Shown here piece by piece: positions 1 to 8,306 of a stretch of 64,000 nucleotides of DNA (position 1 is the first letter of the stretch; the number at the start of each line of letters is the position of its first letter). Location of the stretch: NCBI GenBank assembly GCA_964502355.1, contig CAZCWK010000008.1:1-64000 (forward strand), read 5' to 3'. Under the pieces are notes generated by a model. It was not told the origin of the DNA. It saw nothing but the letters and a program-made list of their open reading frames with translations, and did not search any database. Source of the stretch: UBA8389 sp964502355. Lineage in GTDB: Bacteria > Bacteroidota > Bacteroidia > Bacteroidales > UBA1402. The position numbers and the translations under genes are program-made.

Positions 1-1
1 C

Positions 2-145
2 GGTGGAAGTTTTTTCCTTATTGTATGTGATGTGATTGCCAGGACCATAATAGCTCCCAATGAATTGCCTGTCGGTGTCATCACCGGTATTATTGGTGGT
101 GTGGTTTTCATTGTTATCCTGGCTCGTGAAAAAAAGAAAATCTGA
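2..145 (+). CDS. FecCD/BtuC-type ABC transporter permease, C-terminal end only
   Basis: The reading frame is open from the left edge of the window and encodes the last 47 residues of an integral membrane permease. The end shows the family pattern: a stretch around ELPVGVITGIIGG, then a hydrophobic helix, then a basic tail (AREKKK) before TGA. In FecCD permeases the ELPVG..T segment precedes the last transmembrane helix. It lies 11 bp before the ATPase gene, so the two probably form one importer with the TonB receptor that follows. The substrate is likely a corrinoid because cob genes follow, but siderophore or heme uptake cannot be excluded. The start is outside the window. Confidence 0.85.
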   Translation, partial: GGSFFLIVCDVIARTIIAPNELPVGVITGIIGGVVFIVILAREKKKI

Positions 146-156
146 TATATATACTA

Positions 157-954
157 ATGCAATATCTGGAAGTCGAAAATATAGTTTGCGGTTACGACCA
201 TTTCAAGTTGAAGGATGTGAGTTTTAACATAAAAGAAGGTTCCTTCACCGGCATCATTGGGCCCAATGGCTCCGGTAAGACTACTTTGTTAAGAAGCGTT
301 CTTGGCGATATCAGGCTTGAAAAGGGATCGATAAGGATTGATGGAAAAGACCTGGCTAAGATGTCGATTAAGGAAAGATCTGTCAGGATAGCTGTCGTTA
401 CACAAAAAGTTGGTAATTCTGATTTTAGTGTCATCGATTATGTTCTGATGGGGAGGCTTCCTTACAGACGTCCTTTTCAGTTTTTTGAAAGCGATCATGA
501 TATGGAAGTTGTCGAAAAGTATATGAAGCTGACGGGTATTGAAGATTTGCGTGATAAATCGGTAAAGGAGTTGAGTGGTGGAGAGAGGCAATTGGTCAGC
601 ATAGCAAAGGCTCTTGCGCAGGAGCCTGATATTTTGTTGCTTGATGAAGCCACTTCACAGCTTGATATAAGTCATCAGATTGAGGTTCTTGATCTTGTAA
701 GAGAGCTCAACGAGAGCATGAACCTCACTGTGCTTATGATTATACACGATTTGAATCTTGCGAGTGAATATTGTGACAACCTGCTGATGATGAATAAAGG
801 TATGATTCACAGTCAGGGGAGTCCGGAGGAAGTAATAGAATATCAGGCTATTGAAGATGTTTACAAGACTTGTGTCATTACCCGGGAAAACCCGGTGTCA
901 GGTAAACCTGCTGTATTCCTGGTTTCAAAGAAAAACAAAATTATAAAAACTTAA
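157..954 (+). CDS. btuD: ABC transporter ATP-binding protein, BtuD/FepC type
   Basis: This 265-residue cytoplasmic ATPase would power the FecCD permease encoded just upstream. Visible motifs are Walker A GPNGSGKTT (about residues 35-43), the signature LSGGERQL (about 138-145), Walker B ILLLDEAT and the switch-histidine region IIHDLNLA. The length is typical for the BtuD/FepC/HmuV group. The ATG follows the permease stop by 11 bp, and the next gene starts 4 bp after its stop, so permease, ATPase and receptor are probably co-transcribed. The B12 assignment rests on the four cob genes downstream; the family alone does not separate corrinoid from iron-chelate transport. Confidence 0.85.
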   Translation: MQYLEVENIVCGYDHFKLKDVSFNIKEGSFTGIIGPNGSGKTTLLRSVLGDIRLEKGSIRIDGKDLAKMSIKERSVRIAVVTQKVGNSDFSVIDYVLMGRLPYRRPFQFFESDHDMEVVEKYMKLTGIEDLRDKSVKELSGGERQLVSIAKALAQEPDILLLDEATSQLDISHQIEVLDLVRELNESMNLTVLMIIHDLNLASEYCDNLLMMNKGMIHSQGSPEEVIEYQAIEDVYKTCVITRENPVSGKPAVFLVSKKNKIIKT

Positions 955-958
955 TTTG

Positions 959-3112
959 ATGAATAAGATTTCATTTGCTTTTGCAATTGTCATGATACTT
1001 GGTGTTTTTAATATCAGGGCTGAGGTGTTGGATTCCACTAAGGTATATCCTATGGATGAGGTAGTGGTGATGGCATCGCGCGTGGGGAGTTCTCTGAAGA
1101 ATTTGCCTCAAAGGATTGAGATAATCGAAGCTAAAGATATCAAAGCTGTTCCTAATGAGAATCTGGCTGAAGTTATTAAAAGGCTTACAAATCTTGATAT
1201 TGTGCAATATCCCGGTGCTATTGCTACGATTGGTATGCGTGGTTTCTCCCCAAGTGCTTTCACAAGGGGTTCAACTCTTTTATTGATTAACGGTAAGCCT
1301 TCGGGTACAAGTAATTTGGCGACGATTCTTATGACCAATATTGACAGAATCGAGGTAATTAAGGGTCCGTATGCTACTTGTTATGGTTCTGATGCCATGG
1401 GTGGCGTTATAAATCTGATAACTAATCCTGTCGATAAGGATTTTCATGGTAGTGTTAATCTTGAAGGCGGTTTTTTTGGCTTTTATCGTGCTGATGCTTC
1501 GGTGAGCGGGCAGATAGTTAAAAACCTGAGAGGTCGTTTTAGTATGACCACTATGAAACAGACTAAGGATTATCGCATCGGCGGTTCCAACCTTCTGAAG
1601 ATGAGTAATCTTGAAAAACTAATACTTGACAAGCGGTCATATGGTGATACTTTGGCCAATACTAAGTATGATATGAATATGGCTTCGCTGGGTCTTGAAT
1701 GGGATATAAACAGTAAGTGGAATGCCAGGGCTGATGGTTCGTTTACTTTTGCTAAAAATATTGAAACCTCGGGCAACTATTGGGGTAGTTATGGTGACAG
1801 CAAAAAACAGTTGAGAAGGATGAATGTATACGGTACTCTTGAAAGAAAAGGGAAGCACGGCATTTTCTCAATCAGTCCTTACATGACCAGGGAGAACGAA
1901 CCTAATTTCTCGTCCAATCTTAATGATGGGTTTGTGAATTTCGAGAGTGAGGTTTCAGAATATGGCTTTCAGATGCAGCAACAACATACTTTCGGGAGTT
2001 TTAAGACTGTAGCCGGTGTTGATTACGGCGTTTATGATTATCATTCTGACCGTTTCAATGTTGACGGAACTCCGACTGTTCCTTATAAGCCTGACAACAG
2101 GTATGTGGATGAGGCTGTTTTCCTGCAATCTACTTACAGTCAGGGTCGTCTGGATGTTAATGCCGGTCTTCGTCTGGATCATTTCAGATATCATACCGAG
2201 AAAAACGATGCCTTGGGTTCTCAGGCTTCTGATGCCAACTACACTACTCTAAATCCAAGTATTGGAGCGCAGTACAGGTTACTGGATAATCTGAAGGCTC
2301 ATGCTTCTTTTGGTACTGCTTTTTCTGTACCTGATGCTTACAAGACTGCGGGTTCATATAATGTTTCAATTTATTTTCCTGAATGGGATTATACATGGGT
2401 TCAATCTTACGTGGGAAACCCTGATCTGAAACCTGAGAAATCAAGGACTACGGATTTAGGTTTGAGCTTTTACACTCCTGATCGTGCTTTTCATTCAGAT
2501 TTGACTTACTTCCATACTAATCATGTTGATCAGATTGTCGAAACCAATCTGGACAATGGCAATATTTCGTATATCAATGCCAACAGTTCGCTGATGAATG
2601 GTCTGGAGTTTAGTGCTGATTATGATCTGGGTAGTCTTTTCAGTAATAAATTCAGTCTTAAGGCGTATGCTAACTGGACCTGGTTGTTTAATGCTGATTT
2701 TACCAGGACTGTGGCTTCATCAACGGGAGCAGACAGTACTTTTACAAAGTTCATGCTTTATGTAAGGAAGCATAATGGTAATTTTGGTCTTGACTATAGT
2801 GATTATGGCGGCTTCAGTGCAAGGATTAATGCAAGATATATTGGATACAGGTTTGAGGACGATAATTATGCGATGTTGAGGCCTGAGATTACTTCTGCTG
2901 ATTATTCCCTTGAAGGTGGTCACTCTGTTGGTGATCGTGCTTTGAAGTATCCTGATTTTTTGGTGCTTGATTTGAGTGTCCGCAAGACTTTCAAAAATAA
3001 ATTTAGTGTGGGTTTAGGGGTTTCAAACCTGCTTGATGAGAATTTTACGGAGAAGGATGGTTATCCTATGCCTGGAAGACAAATAAAACTGAATCTGGGT
3101 TATAAGTTTTAA
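959..3112 (+). CDS. btuB: TonB-dependent outer-membrane receptor, probably corrinoid (BtuB-like)
   Basis: The protein has about 717 residues: a signal peptide, a plug domain and a 22-strand-type barrel. The N-terminus carries a TonB-box-like stretch (MDEVVVMASR) and plug-domain motifs (IDRIEVIKGPYATCYGSDAMGG). It ends in an aromatic residue (GYKF), as expected for BAM-inserted barrels, and the RPGR-like end (YPMPGRQIKLNLGYKF) is typical. I chose ATG at 959; an upstream TTG at 956 is in frame but unlikely. It lies directly behind the ABC genes and before cobU, which supports corrinoid uptake. No cobalamin riboswitch is visible inside the window, so any would lie further left. Confidence 0.8.
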   Translation: MNKISFAFAIVMILGVFNIRAEVLDSTKVYPMDEVVVMASRVGSSLKNLPQRIEIIEAKDIKAVPNENLAEVIKRLTNLDIVQYPGAIATIGMRGFSPSAFTRGSTLLLINGKPSGTSNLATILMTNIDRIEVIKGPYATCYGSDAMGGVINLITNPVDKDFHGSVNLEGGFFGFYRADASVSGQIVKNLRGRFSMTTMKQTKDYRIGGSNLLKMSNLEKLILDKRSYGDTLANTKYDMNMASLGLEWDINSKWNARADGSFTFAKNIETSGNYWGSYGDSKKQLRRMNVYGTLERKGKHGIFSISPYMTRENEPNFSSNLNDGFVNFESEVSEYGFQMQQQHTFGSFKTVAGVDYGVYDYHSDRFNVDGTPTVPYKPDNRYVDEAVFLQSTYSQGRLDVNAGLRLDHFRYHTEKNDALGSQASDANYTTLNPSIGAQYRLLDNLKAHASFGTAFSVPDAYKTAGSYNVSIYFPEWDYTWVQSYVGNPDLKPEKSRTTDLGLSFYTPDRAFHSDLTYFHTNHVDQIVETNLDNGNISYINANSSLMNGLEFSADYDLGSLFSNKFSLKAYANWTWLFNADFTRTVASSTGADSTFTKFMLYVRKHNGNFGLDYSDYGGFSARINARYIGYRFEDDNYAMLRPEITSADYSLEGGHSVGDRALKYPDFLVLDLSVRKTFKNKFSVGLGVSNLLDENFTEKDGYPMPGRQIKLNLGYKF

Positions 3113-3253
3113 TATATTAAGATAATTAATCCTTCTTTAATTGTCCGGGTCGGTTTCATGGCTTAATAAATTTTTTTGTATTTTTTATTTCAATTTCAGA
3201 GATTATTGCTAAATTGTTACATGATTTATGTGATATAACCAAAATTTACTAAC

Positions 3254-3763
3254 ATGAAGAAAATCATTTTTGTAACAGGTGGTCAACGCTCGGGTAAGAG
3301 TAGTTTTGCACAGGCCAATGCTTTAAAATTATCTGATAAGCCGGTATATCTTGCTACAGCAAGAATATGGGATGACGATTTTCACGAAAGGATTAAAAGG
3401 CATAAGGCTGACAGAGGAGAAGAGTGGGAAAGTATTGAAGAACATCTTCATCTCAGTTATGTGAAACTTCAGGACAGGGTAGTTGTACTTGACTGTATAA
3501 CTCTCTGGCTCAATAATATCTGGTATATGAAAGAGTATGACCTTAAGGCCTCTCTGGAGTTTGCTAAGAAAGAATGGGATATATTTAAAGAACAGGATTT
3601 TACCTTGTATGTGGTAACAAATGAGCTGGGTATGTCGGTTCATTCTGAAAATGAGGCTTCACGTAAGTTTGCTGACCTGCAGGGTTGGGTAAACCAAATG
3701 ATAGCGAAAGATTCGGATGAGGTGTATCTGATGGTTTCAGGATATCCTGTTAAGGTGAAATGA
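3254..3763 (+). CDS. cobU: Bifunctional adenosylcobinamide kinase/guanylyltransferase CobU
   Basis: CobU phosphorylates adenosylcobinamide and then transfers GMP to make adenosylcobinamide-GDP for the lower-ligand branch of B12 synthesis. The 169-residue protein begins with the CobU P-loop GGQRSGKS (about residues 9-16). It also has the RHKADRGEEW motif, which contains the histidine that is guanylylated in the family, and the motif VVLDCITLWLNN. The length matches characterised CobU (about 170-180). It is the first of four cob genes. A 140-bp gap separates it from the receptor gene; I found no riboswitch or consensus promoter there. Confidence 0.95.
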   Translation: MKKIIFVTGGQRSGKSSFAQANALKLSDKPVYLATARIWDDDFHERIKRHKADRGEEWESIEEHLHLSYVKLQDRVVVLDCITLWLNNIWYMKEYDLKASLEFAKKEWDIFKEQDFTLYVVTNELGMSVHSENEASRKFADLQGWVNQMIAKDSDEVYLMVSGYPVKVK

Positions 3764-3773
3764 TATAATAAAG

Positions 3774-3817
3774 AAACGTTATGCATGCCGGAAGATTATG
3801 TCCGGCATGCAGCGTTT
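3774..3817 (+). terminator. Strong hairpin between cobU and cobT
   Basis: An 11-bp perfect stem (3782-3792 with 3801-3811, TGCATGCCGGA pairing with TCCGGCATGCA) closes an 8-base loop. An outer helix of AAACG (3774-3778) with CGTTT (3813-3817) extends it across a small internal bulge. Only four T residues follow, so it may be a partial terminator or an mRNA stability and processing element rather than a full stop. It is the only strong structure inside the cob cluster. Confidence 0.6.
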
Positions 3818-3850
3818 TATATGAAATTAGTGAAATAATTTTAATTTCTT

Positions 3851-4849
3851 ATGAAAGAACTGCTTCAGAAAAAAATCGATTTGAAGACCAAGCCGCTTGG
3901 GTCGCTTGGCAGGCTGGAAGACATAGCGTTGAGAATTGGTATGATTCAACAAACGTTGAATCCTGAGATTAAAAATCCGACAATGTTGGTCTTTGCTGCT
4001 GACCACGGCCTTACTGATGAAAAAATTAGCCCCTATCCTAAAGATGTTACCTGGCAGATGGTAATGAATATGGTCACGGGTGGGGCTGCGATAAGTGTTT
4101 TCTGTCGCAGGAATGGTATGTTGATGAAGGTGGTTGATGCAGGTGTGGATTATGATTTTCCTGAAGGAATTGATATTATTGATGCAAAAATTGCCCGTGG
4201 TACCCGCAATATGAGGAAGGAGCCTGCAATGACCATTGATGAATGTCAGAAGGCTATGCAAAAAGGTGCTTCTATCGTCAGGGCTGTTGCAGAAGCCGGT
4301 TGCAATACTATCGGTTTCGGAGAGGTTGGTATTGGTAATACTTCTGCTTCTGCTTTATTGATGAGTAAGTTTACAGATTTCTCCATTGAGGAGTGTACAG
4401 GAGCCGGAGCGGGTTTTAACAGTGATGGTGTTAAGCGTAAGGCTGCTATCTTGAGAGAAGTCAGCGGGAAATATGATGTTACTGATCCTCTGGAAATTCT
4501 GGCTACTTTTGGTGGTCTTGAAATTGCGATGATGGTTGGTGCGTTCATCGAAGGTTATCGTCAGGAGATGATTTTGCTGGTTGACGGTTTCATCGCCACA
4601 AATGCTGTTTTGACTGCAATGCAGTTTGAACCCGGAGTTAAGGATAATTGTGTGTTTAGTCATAGTTCAAATGAACAGGGTCATGTAAAGCTTTTGAAGT
4701 TTCTGAATGAAGAGCCTGTTTTAAATCTTGGATTGAGAGTTGGCGAGGGTACAGGTGCTGCTTTAGCACTGCCGGTTGTACAGAGTGCGGTTGACTTTTT
4801 GTGTGAGATGGCAAGTTTTGAGTCTGCAGGTGTTTCAAATAAAGATTAA
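3851..4849 (+). CDS. cobT: Nicotinate-nucleotide-dimethylbenzimidazole phosphoribosyltransferase CobT
   Basis: CobT activates the lower-ligand base (for example dimethylbenzimidazole) to alpha-ribazole phosphate using nicotinate mononucleotide. The 332-residue protein shows the family N-terminus (KTKPLGSLGRLE), the AADHG motif (about residues 50-54) and, near the C-terminus, RVGEGTGAALA, which holds the conserved catalytic glutamate. Length is close to that of other CobT proteins (about 350). The ATG at 3851 sits 87 bp after the cobU stop, behind the hairpin. An overlapping frame starting upstream is a shadow. Confidence 0.95.
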   Translation: MKELLQKKIDLKTKPLGSLGRLEDIALRIGMIQQTLNPEIKNPTMLVFAADHGLTDEKISPYPKDVTWQMVMNMVTGGAAISVFCRRNGMLMKVVDAGVDYDFPEGIDIIDAKIARGTRNMRKEPAMTIDECQKAMQKGASIVRAVAEAGCNTIGFGEVGIGNTSASALLMSKFTDFSIEECTGAGAGFNSDGVKRKAAILREVSGKYDVTDPLEILATFGGLEIAMMVGAFIEGYRQEMILLVDGFIATNAVLTAMQFEPGVKDNCVFSHSSNEQGHVKLLKFLNEEPVLNLGLRVGEGTGAALALPVVQSAVDFLCEMASFESAGVSNKD

Positions 4850-4894
4850 ATGCTGATGTGCTATTTTACCTGATCCACTAACAACCAGAAAACG

Positions 4895-5665
4895 ATGAAA
4901 CATTTACAAATTTTCCTGACTGCGGTTATGTTTTATACAAGGATACCTGTGCTAAAAAGTGTAGGTTATTCTCAGGAAAATATGAGTCGTTCTACGGTTT
5001 ATCTGCCCGTTATTGGTGTATTGGTCGGTGCTATGGGTGGTGGTGTTTATTTATTATCAGATATTTTCCTTTCTACAGGTATTTCTGTGCTTCTTTGTAT
5101 GGTTGCGACAATCCTGCTTACCGGAGCATTTCATGAAGATTCGATAGCGGATTTTTGTGATGGTTTCGGCGGCGGCAGAGATAAGGAGAGCATTTTACGG
5201 ATAATGAAGGATAGTCATATCGGCACTTATGGTACTGTCGGATTGATATTGACATTGGGAATGAGGTTTCTGACTTTGTCAAGTCTTGTTCCCGGTGTTT
5301 TTCTTGCAGTGATTATCGCCGGTAATGCATACAGCAGGTTTCAGCCTGTATTGTTGATAAATACTTCAGAATACATGCGCAAGAATGCGGAGAATAAAGC
5401 CGGAGGTGTAGCAGGAAACCGCAGTTTCAAAATGGTACTTATTAGTTTTATTTTTGCACTGATACCGATGCTGTTTCTTCCTTTATGGATTTCCGGTTTC
5501 ATTATCCTGATTGAGTTGATTACTTTTTTACTTTTCAGGATTTATGTGCACAGGAAACTTGGGGGTTATACAGGCGATGTGCTGGGTGCTTTGCAACAGA
5601 TTTCTGAAATTGTTTTTTATCTCTCATTTATAATACTGTATCAACTCCAATGCAACTCTATCTGA
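4895..5665 (+). CDS. cobS: Adenosylcobinamide-GDP ribazoletransferase (cobalamin synthase) CobS
   Basis: CobS joins adenosylcobinamide-GDP with alpha-ribazole(-phosphate) at the inner membrane. The 256-residue protein has several hydrophobic helices and the acidic family motif EDSIADFCDGFGGG (about residues 80-93), followed by RIMKDSHIGTYG. N-terminal FYTRIPV is also typical. Its last 16 bases overlap cobC in another frame, which indicates translational coupling. The length is usual for the family. Confidence 0.95.
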   Translation: MKHLQIFLTAVMFYTRIPVLKSVGYSQENMSRSTVYLPVIGVLVGAMGGGVYLLSDIFLSTGISVLLCMVATILLTGAFHEDSIADFCDGFGGGRDKESILRIMKDSHIGTYGTVGLILTLGMRFLTLSSLVPGVFLAVIIAGNAYSRFQPVLLINTSEYMRKNAENKAGGVAGNRSFKMVLISFIFALIPMLFLPLWISGFIILIELITFLLFRIYVHRKLGGYTGDVLGALQQISEIVFYLSFIILYQLQCNSI

Positions 5666-6195
5666 TAAGACATACCACGCCGGATATTAAAAAAGGCACT
5701 TGTTATGGTCAGACTGATGTTGATGTAATGCCTTCGTTTAACGATGAACTTCTATCTGTAAAGCAAAATCTGAGCGATTTGACTTTTACTCATTACTATT
5801 CGAGCCCTCTTAAAAGGTGTCATAAACTTGCTCTGGCTCTGGCCGGAGATAATGAAATCTGCATGGACAAGAGGCTGATGGAACTTAATTTCGGTGGTTG
5901 GGAGATGTTGTCCTGGGATGATATTTCAGCCACACACGAGAGCAATGAATGGTTTGCAGATTTTGTAAATATTCCCTGTCCGGGTGGTGAGAGTTACAAC
6001 CAAATGATTGTAAGGATTAAGTCATTCCTCGATGATTTAAGGTTATTACCTGAGGATTCCAATGTTATGATTGTAACTCATGGTGGTTGTATCAGAGTCT
6101 TTAAGAGCCTGATAAACAATGATGATCCTATTGAGTCATTTGGTAAACTCGTAGGTTTCGGATCTGTTTGCAAATTGATTTTCGCTGATAATTAA
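5650..6195 (+). CDS. cobC: Alpha-ribazole phosphatase CobC-like histidine phosphatase
   Basis: This histidine phosphatase is predicted to dephosphorylate alpha-ribazole phosphate (or cobalamin phosphate) in the last steps of B12 assembly. The 181-residue protein starts with LIRHTTPD, which holds the phosphohistidine, and carries the second core motif VTHGGCIRVF (about residues 142-151). The YSSPLKRCHKLA segment is also usual. Overlap of 16 bp with cobS supports the pathway role; as an isolated sequence it could only be called a phosphoglycerate-mutase-fold phosphatase. It ends the operon and faces the GH97 gene tail to tail. Confidence 0.88.
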   Translation: MQLYLIRHTTPDIKKGTCYGQTDVDVMPSFNDELLSVKQNLSDLTFTHYYSSPLKRCHKLALALAGDNEICMDKRLMELNFGGWEMLSWDDISATHESNEWFADFVNIPCPGGESYNQMIVRIKSFLDDLRLLPEDSNVMIVTHGGCIRVFKSLINNDDPIESFGKLVGFGSVCKLIFADN

Positions 6196-6216
6196 TGATT
6201 TGGCGAAACCTACGAG
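6148..6216. repeat. Perfect 13-bp inverted repeat across the cobC 3' end
   Basis: CTCGTAGGTTTCG at 6148-6160, inside cobC, is repeated as its exact reverse complement at 6204-6216, beyond the stop codon. The arms are 43 bases apart. The transcript could fold so that the end of cobC pairs with its 3' untranslated region, and the structure lies in the convergent gap with the GH97 gene. It could act as a bidirectional terminator or a processing site; no T-run follows on the plus strand. Confidence 0.5.
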
Positions 6217-6228
6217 AATAAGCGTTTA

Positions 6229-8178
6229 TTATTCACTGATAGTAAAAGATGCGGCGAAACCTCCGCGACGAAGCATTTTTACATCTACAACTGTTTTATT
6301 GTCAACAGTCATTTTTTGAGTTTCAAACACCTTGTCATGTTCGCCATCTTTAATAAGTGTCATGGTATATTTCTTACCATCGCTCAGGAAGCTTAGTGGC
6401 ACTTTCTTGTACTTTTCCCTGTTTTCACCATTTATACCACCCATGTACCAGTTGTTTCCTTTCAGGCGGGCGATAATAATTTCTTTTCCCGGATTTCCGT
6501 CAACCAGCTTTGTGTTATCCCAGGCTGCAGGTATTTTCTGAAGAAACTCTTTGGGTGCTGCAGGTAAATCGTAATATCCTGAAGGACGGTCTGCAAAATG
6601 CTGAAATCCGGATTCAAATACAACACTTAGTGCCAGCTCATGGCCGTATGATGTGATATGCGGGTTTTGTGAATTTGTGAATGTAACAGGGGTATAGTCC
6701 ATTGATCCGATTACGTTACGAGTAAAAGGTACTATTGTGTTGTGTTCAGGAGCAGTATAGGTAAATTCGGGTCCATTGTTATACCATTCAGCTCCGCGAA
6801 TACCTTCGTATGTCATAAGGTTTGGATAAGTGCGTGCCCATCCTCTTGGTACTATGCATCCGTGGAAATAAACCATCATATTAAACTTTGCGGCATCTTC
6901 AAGTATGTCAAGATAATATTTGATCATTTCCTGCTTCTCGCTTTCGAAAAAGTCTATCTTTACTCCGCAAATACCCATTTTTTGTAATTTGGTAAACTCT
7001 TCAACTCTGTTTTCGTGTGTTAGCATGCGGTCTTTTGGAGTTGCACTAACCCAGTTGTGTTTGCCTCCTGAATTGTACCAAATAAGAGGTTTAATACCTT
7101 TAGAAACAATATATTTGATTGCATCGTCGAGGTTTCCGCCATTGCCCATGGCATCCCATTCCCAGTCAAGAAGGGTATATGGCCAGTGCATTGCTACGGC
7201 GAGGTCTGCAAATGCACAAACTGTTTTAAAATCTTTTGTGCCGTGATTGCTTGACCAATAGTTCCATGATACTGTTCCCGGTTGAATCCAGTCTATCTTT
7301 TCTAATTTTGAAGGACTGCTTACGTCATCTATCAGTGTTGACTCTACAATATCAGCAAGGCTGCCTGCAATAATTACTCTCCATGGGGATTTCCAGGGCA
7401 GGGTAATGGTTGGCTTTGATTCTCCCATGTTATTACCGTCTCTCTGGTCGGGAAATGTCAGCTTATAAAAAGAAGCAGTTGCTTTGTTGCTCAGTTTGGT
7501 TCCGCAATAGTTTCTATCTACATCTGACTCATGTATCAGAAACCAGTTGTCATTGTTCTGGTTTTTAAATAATGCAGGATATCCCCATTCCTGTTGAGTC
7601 TTATCATCAGGCATTGTTGAGTAGAGATTTTCGTTTGACGGTGTCCACTTTTCCATCCATCTTTTAGTTGCAGGATTGATTTCGTAGGCTGTATATTCGT
7701 CATTTATGATATACTTGCCGCTTTTTTCAGGAAATTCATAATTAAACGCCACGCCGTCATTATAAGCTCTGACGATAATATTCATTTTTGATTTGTCCGG
7801 ATTTGAAAACGATACCGTAACTTCGTTGGCTTCATTGGTGCAATGAGAGCGTTTACCATGAAGGGCAATGTAATCATCAACTATCTTTTTTTGTTTAGAG
7901 GCTTTGATAAATTTCAATGCGGTCAGGTAATCCTGATCTTCTCTTGATAAACCCAGTCTTATGGAATGTATTAATTCAGAGCTTGCACCATCTTTTAAAC
8001 TGTTAACTTTCAGATACCATTCACCGGTCTCAGAGTTCTCTTTATTGCATAGTGAAACACTGATTTTTTGGTTGGGCGAAAGGACATTTAATTTGTCATT
8101 TGCGAGTTGAACTGTTTGGGCTATAGCCTGATAGCTGATGAAAAATCCTATAAGCAGGAATAAAGATTTTTTAATCAC
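6229..8178 (-). CDS. GH97 family alpha-glycosidase, exported
   Basis: The 649-residue protein has an N-terminal signal peptide (about residues 1-20, cut after AIA). It has the GH97 layout: an N-terminal beta-sandwich, a central (beta/alpha)8 barrel (motifs TVSWNYWSSNHGTKDF, LLDWEWDAMG, GVKIDFFESEKQ) and a C-terminal beta domain. GH97 contains inverting alpha-glucosidases (SusB) and retaining alpha-galactosidases. The aspartate in KIDFF matches the nucleophile position that I recall for the retaining branch, so alpha-galactosidase activity is more likely; this is inference. It is a single gene without a SusC/SusD pair. The start ATG has the signal peptide directly behind it. Confidence 0.85.
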   Translation of the reverse strand: MIKKSLFLLIGFFISYQAIAQTVQLANDKLNVLSPNQKISVSLCNKENSETGEWYLKVNSLKDGASSELIHSIRLGLSREDQDYLTALKFIKASKQKKIVDDYIALHGKRSHCTNEANEVTVSFSNPDKSKMNIIVRAYNDGVAFNYEFPEKSGKYIINDEYTAYEINPATKRWMEKWTPSNENLYSTMPDDKTQQEWGYPALFKNQNNDNWFLIHESDVDRNYCGTKLSNKATASFYKLTFPDQRDGNNMGESKPTITLPWKSPWRVIIAGSLADIVESTLIDDVSSPSKLEKIDWIQPGTVSWNYWSSNHGTKDFKTVCAFADLAVAMHWPYTLLDWEWDAMGNGGNLDDAIKYIVSKGIKPLIWYNSGGKHNWVSATPKDRMLTHENRVEEFTKLQKMGICGVKIDFFESEKQEMIKYYLDILEDAAKFNMMVYFHGCIVPRGWARTYPNLMTYEGIRGAEWYNNGPEFTYTAPEHNTIVPFTRNVIGSMDYTPVTFTNSQNPHITSYGHELALSVVFESGFQHFADRPSGYYDLPAAPKEFLQKIPAAWDNTKLVDGNPGKEIIIARLKGNNWYMGGINGENREKYKKVPLSFLSDGKKYTMTLIKDGEHDKVFETQKMTVDNKTVVDVKMLRRGGFAASFTISE

Positions 8179-8241
8179 GGTAATTAATATTTAAGTGGTC
8201 TGCATGTTTGAAATTTTTACAGAAAAAATTTCTGAAAAATG

Positions 8242-8273
8242 TTTGTAAATATAGTTTTTTATTTATTGATTTG
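8242..8273 (+). promoter_or_regulatory. Promoter for the tetR gene
   Basis: TTTG at 8242-8245 and TTGATTTG at 8266-8273 are separated by 20 bases. This matches the Bacteroidetes form TTTG-N19-21-TAnnTTTG with one mismatch (second base of the -7 box). Transcription would begin near 8279, inside the palindrome that follows. Confidence 0.55.
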
Positions 8274-8274
8274 C

Positions 8275-8298
8275 ATATTTAATAGACCTATTAAATAT
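8275..8298. promoter_or_regulatory. Perfect palindromic operator in front of tetR
   Basis: ATATTTAATAG and CTATTAAATAT are exact reverse complements, 11 bp each, around a 2-base centre (AC). The site begins right after the predicted -7 box and ends 8 bp before the ATG of the TetR-family gene. TetR-type repressors commonly bind such sites at their own promoter, so this is probably the autoregulatory operator for the regulator and, if co-transcribed, the efflux operon. No second copy was seen in front of the TolC gene. Confidence 0.7.
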
Positions 8299-8306
8299 TA
8301 CTATCA

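Noticed and set aside
3113..3253. Cobalamin riboswitch before cobU
   Set aside because: None of the conserved B12-box core was visible in this gap; a riboswitch may lie left of the window.
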